Assembly (NCBI GenBank): GCA_038363925.1
Contig: JAQQWL010000005.1
Location: 1,798,001 to 1,862,000, forward strand
Length of the DNA stretch: 64,000 nucleotides
From: Apiospora phragmitis
Taxonomy: Eukaryota; Ascomycota; Sordariomycetes; Amphisphaeriales; Apiosporaceae
Direction: 5' to 3'
Shown here: positions 24,817-36,226 of the stretch, piece by piece
Numbering within the stretch: position 1 is the stretch's first letter
How the letters are laid out: each line of letters begins with the position of its first letter
The notes under the pieces: generated by a model
What the model was told of the DNA's origin: nothing
The model's database searches: none
The model's input: the letters and a program-made list of their open reading frames with translations, nothing else
Translations under genes and position numbers: made by a program

Positions 24817-25862
24817 ACGGCTGTCATCGTAGTGCGAGTCCGAACTTTTTCCATAAGCCGATCTACTTGTATCTATTTGTGAGAGAAGCTAGCATTAATT
24901 AAGAGCATCAATGGGGTTTCCAACCACCCGGGTCTTCATTGGCAAGACCTCTAGGTCTCGATAATCAAATGCTTGCGAACAAAGGCTCCCATCCAGCCGG
25001 ATAGCTAATTCCAGGAGATCACAGACGGTTAGTCAGACAATTGCAAGAACGCATGACATGGTCAATTCCGAAATCCGTACTCAGTGAGCTCATCAATAAG
25101 AGCATCCTATCCATGAAATCGAAACTGTAGAAATCGAAAGTTCTTTGCGTGGTAGTTGCCAGATTGTGGGGGAGAACCATGGAGTGGAGGAATGACAACT
25201 TCATACACCTGCCATTGGTCGTCGGGAATTAATCCCCCACAATGCGGGGAGCCGAGGGCTGGCAGCTGGTTTGGGGTATTATGAAGCGGTGGCTTGCCGA
25301 CGAGTCAAGCTAGTATTCATTCTTCCTTGTTTGTATTACCATGGCTTTTGAGATGGGTATCTTGACTCGTCGAAGTCGAAATCCAAAAGGAGCAATTATC
25401 TATGAGGGGAGAGCTAATTATGCAAACCACCGACATCAAACGAAGGCTTCGAAAGAGACGCATGTAGACCATGGGAGTAAGTTCTCGTTAGATCAACCTA
25501 TAATACATATTTGTTTGTAAAGATATGACATACAGCATCCCGGTCCATGAGCGGAGTAAGGTGACGACAGTATAGGTGATGTTGTGCTCCATGTCACAAC
25601 CCCAACAGGTCTCCTGATGCGAAATCGATAACCCCACGCTGTCGGCTTACAAGCCGACATCCAGAGTGCAGTACCGGCAATACCCCCATGCGAATTTATG
25701 TACCTACCAATAAACCTACCTATGATGTGTGTTGGTCGTGTTCATGCCATGGAGAACATAAAACGCGATGCTCCCCGTACAGGACACCAGTTGCCGTTCC
25801 TACGAATACACTAGGTCTCAAATCTTTACTTGGACCTCAAACGTTCCGCAGCACGGCCAAAC
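24817..25862. other. intergenic, 1.0 kb
   Basis: 3' flank of the CREG-like gene and promoter of the esterase gene. No gene or RNA recognised. Confidence 0.6.
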
Positions 25863-27690
25863 ATGTTGTCGCATCTAGCTTTGTTTTCCACATGGCAGAC
25901 CCTGGCCATCGCGGTAAGCTGCTGCAGCAGGCCTTGGGATGTTTCGGACTGTTCCCAGTTCGCCGGGTCGTTTAAGTCGACTCTGGATACTGGGAGCAGG
26001 GTTCTGAATGCGACCTATTACCCAGCCGGCGCATTGAATATCACCAGTACCTCCAACGAGAAGCCGCTATGCCGGATCTTCGGCGAGACCGACTACGCCA
26101 ACAACAATATAATCATGTTCCAGCTATGGCTACCGGCCTCTGCGGACTACATCAACCGGTTTCTGGTGGTTGGTATGGTTTCGTGGTCCATTCATCCATG
26201 TTCTATCAAGTCGACTGCATGTGTAAGCATTAATACTGATACCGCCATATAGGCAATGGAGGCATGGCCGGTACCATCGACGAGACTGCTCTCATGAAAA
26301 ACATCAATGAGGGCTATGCGGTTGCAGGAGGCGATGGAGGCCACAGGGCTTCAGACAACAACGGCGGTAGTGGAGAGCCTGGGGTCTATCTGCCTTACAT
26401 GCGTGACCAGGCGCAGGTCCAGGCGTGGATACACAACTCCATCGCACAATTCACTCCTGTGACAAGGAACTTGGCTGAACAGTTCTACCGCAAACCTGCA
26501 AACCACAGCTACTATTTCGGCTGCTCTACCGGCGGTGCCCAAGGATTCGCATTGGCACAATACCACCCTGAGCTCTTCGATGGAATCATTGCGGGCTGTC
26601 CAGGTAACTGGTATTCACACCTCGCTCTTTCATTCCTGTGGAACTCCCAAAAGACTCAGGTAAGACGTCACCAAATGATAGAAGAGGTCTGTAAATTCGA
26701 GGGAAGGAACACATGGCTAACAAGAAACAACCAGGGTTCATCGTATTTACCTCAGAGTGCCTTAGATTTGATTACCAAGTCGGCACTTGCCCAGTGCGAT
26801 GCTATCGACGGAGTCGAGGATGGCGTCATTGAGAATCCGCTGCTTTGCGATTTCGACATCAACTCTTTGGCTTGTGGTGCCTCCGCTGAGACTCCTTCTA
26901 ATTGTCTGACTGAAGCGCAGCTCGCAGCTGCCAAGGATATCTACAAAGGGCCAGTCGACTCACGTACCAAGGCAAGCCTCTACCCGGGGTTTTCCGTAGG
27001 CAGTGAGACGCAATGGACAATGCAAGAAGAGGAACTGGCTAATGCCTTTACCATCCCTATCCTACAAAACATGGTATTTGATAATCTGACTTATAATTCT
27101 GGCAACTTCAACTGGGGCAGCGACGTCTACATTCTCAACGAGAGGGTGGGGACCTACATTGACGAGACCAGCCCTGACCTTTCGGCCTTCCAGAAGGCAG
27201 GAGGCAAGATGATAGTGATGCAGTCATGGGCTGATCCCTACAATGCCGCGCTGTGGCCGGTCCAGCATCTGAAGCAACTCGAGGAAGCTGCTGGGGGCAA
27301 CGTGGGTGACTGGTTTAGGCTGTTTATGGTTCCTGGTAAGTGCATACCTCCTACCTACTTGCCCATATCAAGATGATCCAGTTCGGATTGTCCCAGTGTG
27401 ACTGATTATTTCATGTGAGGAAAAAGATTTGATTACTGATGCATCCGATATCATTGATAATAGGCGGTGGCCATTGCGGTTCGGCTTCGAATTATCCCCA
27501 GGTTCCTGCCAACTGGCATTCACTCGAGGCAATGACCGAGTGGGTTGAGAGCAAGGCCCTGCCGGAGGAGATGACTAGCAGCGACCCGGCAGACAAGAGC
27601 TCTAGGACGAGGAAATTATGCCCGTGGCCCAAGACTGCCAAATATATTGGTGGAAACGCCGACGAGTGGACATCGTACATGTGTGTATGA
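25863..27690 (+). CDS. tannase / feruloyl esterase family secreted hydrolase
   Basis: Secreted carboxylic-ester hydrolase acting on phenolic esters (tannins or feruloylated plant-wall polysaccharides). Exons 25863-26172, 26253-26659, 26735-27335 and 27464-27690 join cleanly to 514 residues. The introns have GTATGG, GTAAGA and GTAAGT donors and TAG/CAG acceptors. The first ATG of the frame (25863) begins a signal peptide of about 20 residues. The nucleophile motif GCSTGGAQG lies near residue 195. The probable acid Asp is in SWADPYNA (about 405) and the His in GGGHCG (about 445). Paired cysteines flanking the Ser and His are present, as in the family. The second intron (26660-26734) is 75 nt, in frame and without a stop, so retention would add 25 residues. 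Tannase and feruloyl esterase B cannot be separated by eye. Confidence 0.9.
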
Positions 27691-28444
27691 GCGCTTGAGG
27701 TTGGCTGGCTTCCTGATTGGTATCTGAATTGGCCTAAACACAGCTTGATGCAAATGAACCATTTGATGATGACGAAAACCCGCTGAAGGCCAGTCTGGTA
27801 TCATTTGTGGTGATGTTGTACATAAAAGGAGAAGTCGATGCTATCCATCAATCCATGTAAGCGATGACGCCCTTTCCAAATTGGACATGGTGAGCGCACG
27901 GACCAAGTGTCCTTTCATCCGAACGTGGGCGTAAATGTAAACCCCGGATCCATTCGCTTGGAAGGGTCGGTCGGGGTTTAGGGTCCCGCATCAAGACTCA
28001 TCACGCTTGGGAACTGTCTGCAGCAGCACAACTGGCACATTCATCACTGTCAGCAACGAGATCGACGTCGGTATTCCAGAAGAAATATGTGATTTGATAA
28101 AAGTAAGTCAAGTTTCCTGCGCGCATGGCATAAAAGATAAGATGCAGGGGGTTTGCGTCGATCCTATGAAGCACACCTGTCCCTTTTTCTCCTCATGGTG
28201 CCCCGCGACTACCGAAGTGTGGTGGCTGCCGAGGTCTCACCAGCGCTTGTATGGCCGGAGTGCCGAACATAATCGTCGGGCTAGCCCAGCAACTAAGGGA
28301 TGACCTCACTCGGGGTTTCTGGGCCACCATATATCATGGCGTTCTACTTGCTTACAAGTGCTGCTCTTGTATCCCTTTCCAACAAGTTTTGGACCTTCCC
28401 CCCCTCTCGTAACACATGCTCACGTGAGAACGCCCACTTACACC
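27691..28444. other. intergenic, 0.75 kb
   Basis: 3' flank of the esterase and promoter of the CoA-synthesis gene. The frame of the next gene stays open up to 28358 but has no ATG there. No separate gene seen. Confidence 0.6.
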
Positions 28445-29794
28445 ATGACATCGCAGACAACGCAATTTAGCGAGACCATCTCACCGTTACACACGGAGGA
28501 CAAAGCTCCTGCAATTAGCCTGTCCTTCAACATAGGCCCTACTAGACCGCCATCCCGTTCTTCTTCCATCTCCTCGGTTCTCACAGAAGACACCATGGCC
28601 AGCTCCGCGACGGCTGCTACAGCTGCCTCGTCCCAACAGGGGGTCGAGAATGCTTACTTCTCTTCAAATCCGCCCCCCAAGGCCCTGACGTCTCACGTAG
28701 AACAGGCGCGGTCCTTCATTAATCATCACGCCTCGCTCAAGCGGCGGGTGGTCCTCGTCACCTCGGGCGGCACCACGGTTCCGCTCGAGAAGCAGACGGT
28801 GCGCTTCATCGACAACTTCAGCGCTGGCACCCGCGGCGCCACGTCGGCCGAGTACTTCCTCGAGGCCGGGTACGCCGTCATCTTCCTGCACCGCCAGTTC
28901 TCGCTGCTGCCCTACAGCCGGCACTACAGCCACTCCACCGACTGCTTCCTGGACTTCCTGCACGAGGCCGACGACGGCAGCGTCGTGGCCAACCCCACGC
29001 ACCAGGAGAAGATGCTGAGCGTGCTGCGCAAGTACAACGACGCCAAGCGCGAGCGCAAGCTCCTCATGATCCCGTTTACTACCATTACCGACTACTTGCA
29101 CGAGCTGCGGGCCGTGGCACAGCTCATGCGACCCTTGGGCCCGAACGGGCTGCTCTACCTGGCTGCCGCCGTATCGGATTTTTTCGTCCCCTCTGATCGC
29201 ATGTCGGAGCACAAGATTCAGAGTACGAATGCGACAGAAGGCTTCAAAAAGGAGCAAGGGCCCACAACGATGGCTGACAAGCCACGTCGCCGCAATACGG
29301 ACGACTCGGAGGAGACATTCGATAACTTTGATTCCTCTCCGGCCGTACCACGCAGCAAACGGTTGATCATCGACCTGGATCCTGTCCCCAAGTTCCTCAA
29401 GAGCCTCGTCGACGGCTGGGCACCGGAGGGCATGATCGTCTCGTTCAAGCTGGAGACTGACCCGGATATCCTGGTCCACAAAGCCAAGTACTCACTGGAC
29501 CGATATCAACATCACCTTGTCATTGGCAACTTGTTGACGACGCGCAAGTGGGAAGTCGTCTTTGTAGCACCCAACCAGCCAGACCAATGGATCCGGGTTC
29601 CCGGTAACCGAAGGAGGAAGACATTTGGCAGCAAGAACAAGGAGGATCAAAACTGGGAGGCACAGGACAAGCCTATGGACCCTGCCATGTTGCCAGATGG
29701 CGAGCCGGAAATGGAGATCGAGGGACTGATCATCCCGGCCGTTCAGAACCTACACCAGAAGCACATCGATTCGGTCAGAGTGAAGACCAAATAG
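28445..29794 (+). CDS. cab2: phosphopantothenoylcysteine synthetase (coenzyme A biosynthesis)
   Basis: Eukaryote-type PPCS, which joins cysteine to 4'-phosphopantothenate in coenzyme A synthesis; cytosolic. Intronless, 449 residues from the first ATG of the frame (28445, good ACC context). An alternative start is the Met at 28595. After a Ser/Thr-rich N-terminal extension (to about residue 85) comes the Rossmann-like nucleotide-binding block VVLVTSGGTTVPLE and FIDNFSAGTRGA (about 100-130), where the Asn and Gly residues typical of PPCS are intact. Further in are LYLAAAVSDFFVP (about 238) and KFLKSLVDGWAP followed by SFKLETD, the conserved C-terminal segment. The acidic/basic insert between these two blocks (about 255-310) is common in fungal members. 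Confidence 0.92.
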   Translation: MTSQTTQFSETISPLHTEDKAPAISLSFNIGPTRPPSRSSSISSVLTEDTMASSATAATAASSQQGVENAYFSSNPPPKALTSHVEQARSFINHHASLKRRVVLVTSGGTTVPLEKQTVRFIDNFSAGTRGATSAEYFLEAGYAVIFLHRQFSLLPYSRHYSHSTDCFLDFLHEADDGSVVANPTHQEKMLSVLRKYNDAKRERKLLMIPFTTITDYLHELRAVAQLMRPLGPNGLLYLAAAVSDFFVPSDRMSEHKIQSTNATEGFKKEQGPTTMADKPRRRNTDDSEETFDNFDSSPAVPRSKRLIIDLDPVPKFLKSLVDGWAPEGMIVSFKLETDPDILVHKAKYSLDRYQHHLVIGNLLTTRKWEVVFVAPNQPDQWIRVPGNRRRKTFGSKNKEDQNWEAQDKPMDPAMLPDGEPEMEIEGLIIPAVQNLHQKHIDSVRVKTK

Positions 29795-31021
29795 AGTTAC
29801 GAGTGAGGTGCATTAGGTCGACTATCCATATTTCGACACTACTTAAGGTTAGTTTATAGCGAATGCAATGGCTTCAGTTGCTTTTAGATTCCCTTGCCAC
29901 TTGCATAAAACATACAGTTCTCACTTCTGGCTTTCCACAACGGAATAGGCTGAAGTCTTGATCTTTGAGTATGCGACACGTCGGCCTTGCTTTGATCCGT
30001 AACAGACGGGGATGCCATAACATTGCGAGTATACGATGTAGCAAGCCTTTAGCGGAACTAACCCCTCACAGACATGATACAACCTTTTGCACCACAAGTT
30101 CTCCCTGGCAACATATGTTCTATTTCTAGGCTTATGAAAATTGTCACTATAGATAAGTGCTCCGGTGACGTCAACCGAGTACACCAAATGCCACGCTGCT
30201 TTCCTATCTCGGGTAGCATTGGGACAACTGTTGGGTCCTCATAGATAGACTATGGGCGTATTCGCGGAACTTACATATCTAGGACTTGGCTATAAACGCC
30301 CCGCAGCTTCACGGCACCAGCAGCTGCCCCTGATTACAGCAACCTATTCCATCGCCGCCAGGTTTCTCGGAAACGACTCCTCCTGATCAGGTGAAGGCTA
30401 ATGTTCTTGAGGCTTACTCTAATACTTTTATCGATGATCGCTTTACAAGCGTTGACAGCCTGGTGTACTGCTGGGAACATATGCAACTATAGACGCCTAG
30501 GCAGGGGTATGTCATGCCGGGTGATGATTGTGAACATACAGGGCGTGCGGGGTCGGCGGCCACTGCTAGACGGCGGACAACGCCTCGGCAATCTATTGGG
30601 CAATTCATTTTTCTCCAATACCACCTACCTATTCCTCTCTCCATGATCCTACAGTATCAGCAAGGTAACGCCCACGCATAATCATGTGCGTCATGGTATT
30701 TGCTAGCCTCCGCATCGGGCAGAGATGTTATCGGTAGGTAAGAAGATATACCTGCAGGGGAACCCAGATGCAACTCCGCCGTGCAGAATAGTGGCAAAGC
30801 TGCATCGATCTACTCATGTCAGCAGGGAGGATGAAATAACGATATGCCGCTTCACCTCCAATAGCTTTGATATCTTACAAGCAGCAGGTACTCGCACAAG
30901 AAATTTGCTTAAATATAGCCCTCAAATGCGCAAGGCTCCTCTCACTAGGCTGTGCAGACCAAACTCATGTAAGCCTAGTGGGCTCTTCATCTGCGATATT
31001 TTCGCTCTTCATCATCATAAA
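29795..31021. other. intergenic, 1.2 kb
   Basis: The frame upstream of 31022 is open to about 30725, but it lacks a signal peptide or coding character and probably represents leader or promoter. No other gene seen. Confidence 0.55.
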
Positions 31022-33385
31022 ATGCACTGCAATATCAGGTCTGTAAGCTCAGTTGCTGCGCTGCTGCTGCTCGTTACAGCCAGCGCGGTGGTCGATGCGT
31101 GTCAGCGCGTACGGCATGAGCACTCTACTCCACTCGTGAAGCGCGAGAGCGCGCCCCTGACGCCCCTGACGCCGGACGAGGATGTCCTCGTGCGCTCGAT
31201 ATCGAACACCACCCTCTCGGAATGGTCCTACTACTACACCCACGGCCAGCACCTGGCCGGCCGCAACCAGAGCATGGCGCAGTGGACGGCGGACCGCTGG
31301 GCCGAGAGCGGCATCGCCGCGGGCCTGGTGTCCTACAACGTCTACCTCAACTACCCCGTGAGCAAGTCGCTGCGCCTGCGGCACGCCTCGAACGGCAGCG
31401 TCATTTTCGAGCCCGCCCTCGAGGAGGCCGTGCTAGAGCAGGACGACACGACGGGCTACCCCGATCGGATCCCCACGTTCCACGGGTACTCGGCCACGGG
31501 CCACACCAGCGCCGAGTACGTCTATGTCGGCCGCGGCCAGCGGGCGGACTTCCAGCGGCTCTTGGACCTGGGCGTCCCACTCGAGGGCAAGATTGCGCTG
31601 GCCCGGTACGGCGGCCCGTTCCGCGGGCTCAAGGTCAAGAACGCGCAGGAGCACGGCATGGTCGCGGCGGTGCTGTTCACGGACCCGGCCGAGGACGGCG
31701 ACATGACCGAGGCCCGCGGCCACGCGGCGTACCCGGACGGGCCCGCGCGGCACCCGAGCGCCGTCCAGCGCGGCAGCGTCCAGTTCCTGTCCACGTACCC
31801 GGGCGACCCGACGACGCCCGGGTACCCCTTCAAGCCGGGCGTGCCCCGGGCCGACAGCGCCGCGGTGACGCCGCGGATCCCGTCCATCCCCATCTCGTAC
31901 GCGGAAGCCGTCCCGCTGCTGGCCGCGCTCGTCGACCACGGCGTGCCCGGGCAGGACGTCAACCGCACGGGCTGGGTCGGCGCGCTCAATGTGTCGTACA
32001 GCACGGGCCCCGCGCCGGGCATTGTCTTGGACCTGAGCAACGTCATGGAGGACCAGATCACGGACATCTGGAACGCCGTCGGCGTCCTCAACGGCACCAC
32101 CCACGCCGACGAGACCATCGTCGTCGGCAACCACCGCGACGCCTGGATCGTGGGCGGCGCGGCGGACCCCAACAGCGGCACCGCCGTCATCGTGGAGCTG
32201 GCCCGGGCGCTGGGCCGGCTCGTGGCCGAAACGGGGTGGGCGCCGAAGCGCAACGTCGTCCTGTGCTCGTGGGACGCCGAGGAGTACGGCATGCTGGGCT
32301 CGACCGAGTGGGTCGAGGAGTACCTGCCCTGGCTCAACGCGACGGCCGTGTCGTATCTGAATATCGACATCGGCACCTCGGGCCCGCACCCGGGCCTGTC
32401 CGCGACGCCGGAGCTGCACGACGTGGCCGTTGAGACCATGAAGAAGGTCCTGTGGAGGGAGACTGACCGCACCATGTTCGACGTTTGGAACGAGGAGAAT
32501 CAGGGGTCATCGAGCCACTTGGCAGCGGCAGCGACTACACGGCTTTTGTGCACAACGGCGTCGGCTCTGTAAGTGTTTTCTTCTTTTGGCTTACTAGACA
32601 TGCTTGCGACGACCCAGAGTTGCAAGCTAATTGACTGGCATAGCTCGATATTGGCTCTTGGAACGGCGGTTCGGACCCCGTTTATCACTATCATAGCAAT
32701 TTCGACTCGTACCACTGGATGACAACCTACGGCGACCCAGGCTTCGTCAACCATAAGTCCATGGCTCAGGTAAGTTGTTCCGAGAACTCCTGAGATATGG
32801 AAGTTGCCCGATAGAAAATATGAGCACACACTAACAAACGACCGCCATTCCTAGTACCTCACCCTGCTAGCCTACAAGCTAGCCGACGCCGACCTGATCC
32901 CCTTCAACATCTCGACCTATGGCAGCGAGATGAACGACTACTTCGCCGACCTCGAAAAGACCGTCGCCGCGACCAACTCGTCCGCCGCCCTGGACATATC
33001 CCCTCTCCGTGCCGCCATCGACGACTTTACCGCGCAGGGCACGGCGCTGGGCGCGCTGCAGCAACGTCTACTATCGCCGCCGCCTGGAAGCTCAAGCCCA
33101 AGCTCGGAAGGGGGCAACGCTGCTGGTGGTGCCCTGACCCTGAAGGAGGTGAACCAGAAGTCCCGCGACTTCCAGCGCGGCTTCGTTTCGCAGGGAGGCC
33201 TGCCCGGCCGCGAGTTCTACAAGCACGTCGTCTTCGCGCCCGGGGTCGACACGGGCTACGCGCCGACGACGTTCCCGGGCATCACGGAGGCGCTGGTCGA
33301 GTCGCGCAATGTGACCCTGGCGGAGGAGTGGGTTCGGAAGACGGCGGCGGCTATCAAGGTGGCGGCGGATACTGTCAAGCCTTGA
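31022..33385 (+). CDS. M28-family metallopeptidase, glutamate carboxypeptidase II type, secreted (one frame break)
   Basis: Zinc exopeptidase relative of GCPII and Vps70. Exons are 31022-32568, 32644-32769 and 32855-33385 (GTAAGT donors, TAG acceptors), about 734 residues. The ATG at 31022 opens a signal peptide ending near VVDACQ. A protease-associated domain (about residues 110-300) precedes the peptidase domain with all five metal-ligand motifs: GNHRDAW (about 370), DPNSG (381), WDAEEYG (419-420), NIDIG (447) and HYHSNFD (531-533). A transferrin-receptor-like dimerisation domain ends the protein. In exon 1 the frame fails after NEENQG. The expected sequence resumes one frame over, and both the exon length (1547 nt) and the sequence say one base is missing at the G run 32503-32506. 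The second and third exons then fit exactly. If the break were real the protein would lose its last zinc ligand. Confidence 0.85.
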
Positions 33386-33643
33386 AGAAAAGAAACAAGA
33401 AAAGGGGGGTTGGGATGAGAATTTCTGTATGTATTGCATGAACCTCACCACTCAACATTCCACTCACAGATTAACCCAAAAGAAAGCAGCTCTGTATAAG
33501 ATTCATATAACGACTGGGATAACGACTGGGAGTTCGTTGGACTAAGAGTTGAAGAGATTAAAGTAATAGATAACACTTCTATGTCTAGTGTATATAATTC
33601 TTTCTCTGCAAACGCTATCGTTCTTGGTATTAAACAGGCTCTC

Positions 33644-35384
33644 TTATTCCTCGACCCTCTCTGCATCCGCCCTCGCCATCGCCCTCTCCCTTTCCGCCAG
33701 CTCTTCCGCCAATTGCGCCTTCTCATCCGCCGTCATATCCGCCGAGGCCTGGCCGATCTTGAGAGTCGAGAACAGGATCAGAGAAATGGCCGCGAGCCCG
33801 ACGCCGAGCCAAAACGCGATCTTGTACTGCTCACGCGGTGTCAGACTGTCATCGCCACCATCGTCCTCGCGCGCTTCTTTCGTCTGCGAGACGGCGAGCT
33901 CCGCGACGCCGAGCCAGAAGGCGATGCCGAGGTAGAGCAGGCTGTTGATGAGGGCTCCCGCCGTGGCCTGGAGGCGCGCGGGCATCGAGGTGGTGATGAA
34001 GACGTTGGTGACGTTGTAGGTGATGTCGACGCCGATGGTGCCGCACAGCATGGCGGGGAAGACGTAGGCCCAGTAGAGGAAGCTGGTGGACGGCGTACCA
34101 TCCACCCGGTCGGGTATCAAGGCGAAGAGGAGCACGCACAACAGAAAGCCCAGGCCCGATATGATCATGAGTATGCGGCCGGGGATCAGGTGCAGAACCA
34201 GCCCGCCCATGAGGGCGAGGAAGATGCCCCCGAGCGCCATGGGCGTGAACCACGCAGCTGTCTGTAGCGGTGTAGTATGCAGGACGGTCGAGAGGCTATG
34301 CGAAGAAAATAAGATTATTAGCATACATTCGCATTTGACGGAAGGGAAGGCGACAGGGCAAAACCACTTACTAGTAGCTGACATAAAACAGATAAAGTCC
34401 GAAGACACCATAGCAACAGAACAAGGAAACGACTAGCCGCTTCATGCCCTTGGGCCAGAAGACCTCGGCGGGGAATAGGGGCTGTGCGGCGACCCAGCCC
34501 TCGACGTAGACAGCGGCGGCGAGGAACAGTACGCCAATGATTAACGTAATATATACGTACGGGGTGCGCCACCCCTCGGGCGCGCTGCCGCCGTCGGTGA
34601 AGGCGAAGATGACAAGCACCAAACCGGGGACGATGGTGCCCAGGCCCCACCAGTCCATGGCGAGTGTGGCGTCGCCATCCTGACCCAGATCCTTGGGGAT
34701 TGTCAGGTAGCCGATGACGGCGTTGGCGAAGGCCAGGATCGCGCCGACCCAGAAGTACCAGCGCCAGTCGAGCAGCTGGGCCGTGAGGGCGCCGATGGCG
34801 ATGCCGATGTAGAATCCCAGAACGGCGAAGGCGCCGTACAGGCTGAAGATGAAGTTCTTGCGGGGACCGGGGCGGTAGGTCTGGCCCAGGAGCGAGATGC
34901 CGGAGGGCAAGAAGGCTGCGGTGCTCAGTCCCTGCATCGCGCGGCAGACGATGAGCATGTCGGTGTTTTGGCTGAATCCGCAGATGAGGGACCAGACCAC
35001 GAGCCAAGACACGCCGGCCAGGAAGACTAGCCTGCCCCCGTAGCGGTCGCTGAGGCGAGCGCATGGCAGTAATAGTGCCGCCGTCGTCAGACTCGGAACC
35101 TCAGCTGGCCAAGTGCGTGACGGCCCCGGGATGTTGAGGTTATCAGACACGGTCGGTAAGACAATGTTAAACCCGCTGACGAAGAACTCACCCATCATCA
35201 TGGACATGATGATGGCGGTCACGAAGCCAAATTCGGCGATGGCTGAGGATAGGATCTCTGGTCGCTGGCGGCCCAGTCGTTCGATCTCGGTCTTGTTGAA
35301 CTCATCTTGAGAAAGATCGCTGACATAGGCATTCTCATCGAGGGTGAGCACACCCACGTTTTCGGGGGTGTTTGGCCGTGTCAT
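33644..35384 (-). CDS. MFS drug:H+ antiporter-like transporter (ATR1/DHA2-like)
   Basis: Integral plasma-membrane transporter. Exon 1 is 34372-35384, the intron 34296-34371 (GTAAGT...ATAG) and exon 2 33644-34295, total 554 residues. I start at the first ATG of the frame (35384). The hydrophilic N-terminus of about 50 residues is followed by about 14 hydrophobic segments. The MFS loop motif is present as RLSDRYGGRLVFLAG (about residue 115). Conserved aminotriazole-resistance-like features are WPAEVPSLTTAALLLP near 95 and, in the second half, ITTSMPARLQATAGAL. The C-terminus is charged (Glu/Ala-rich). The substrate cannot be told from sequence. It is divergent from the Zn2Cys6 gene at 36227, which suggests that factor may control it, as is common for such pairs. 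Confidence 0.88.
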
Positions 35385-36226
35385 AATGTGGTGCGGCGTG
35401 GCTCTCAATCTAACGATTTACTCAACGCAATATGATACCAAAAGCCTATACTATCCAGGTAGAGACGGCATAGGCATAGTATACTCTATTTATGACCCTA
35501 TGAGCAGCTGATTGCGGATTCCATCTGGCATGGCCGTGACTCAGCTGCAGGGGCGCAAGAGGAGCTCCGTAAGAAGGCGTACATATGCAAAAGTTGAAGT
35601 TCGACTGCCATTTTGAGAAGAGTTTCTCTCGAATATGACAAACCAGATTCTTCATATTGTGGATGTCAAGTCGGAAAGGCGTTGCCCATATGTATCGTCG
35701 TCATGGGCCGAAGAAAGTTAGTAAAGCCGATGGTGTACCCGGGCCCCAGAATATGCACGATTTGAGTCTTGGCTACCGAAAGGGGCTTGGTGTTGTGGGT
35801 ATCCTTTAGCACGAAGTGTATCTATTACACAACAAAATGCGCTTCCACGCCTCTGGCAGTCTGGATCGCAAGAACATACCAACTGTCGGTCTGCCTGTAC
35901 GTGCTTATTTTCAGTGCGCCGCACGTGGACTGCGAGGAGAAATGCCATTCAGCCGTTTGAAGAGAGCAGATATTGATGGCCTGCACATGCCAATATTCCA
36001 AACCCGCTTAACTATCAAGAATCATGTTAGCTGTGGCAGCCTGTGGCGGACCTTGTAGGCCGCTTGATATAGACCAAGCTAACCCACTTACTAGTCTTGG
36101 CACGTCATCTTCGCCGCTCACTTTATTCGCATCTGTTGAAAGCCTCGAGTTTCTTCAATCAGGCTACTCGTTTTGATCCCATTCTTACGCGGCAGATCTC
36201 CGCGATATTGTGATATTGCGCCGTTT
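35385..36226. other. divergent promoter region between transporter and regulator, 0.84 kb
   Basis: No coding frame of note. It must hold the promoters of both flanking genes. I did not find a clear inverted CGG pair of the kind bound by Zn2Cys6 dimers. Confidence 0.55.

Noticed and set aside
31222..32433. Long + strand open frame (403 codons) and antisense frames inside the M28 gene
   Set aside because: They are Arg/Gly/Pro-rich shadows of GC-rich codons. The real frame carries the PA and peptidase motifs.
33581..34267. 228-codon + strand frame
   Set aside because: It lies opposite exon 2 of the MFS transporter, is charged and repetitive, and has no domain.
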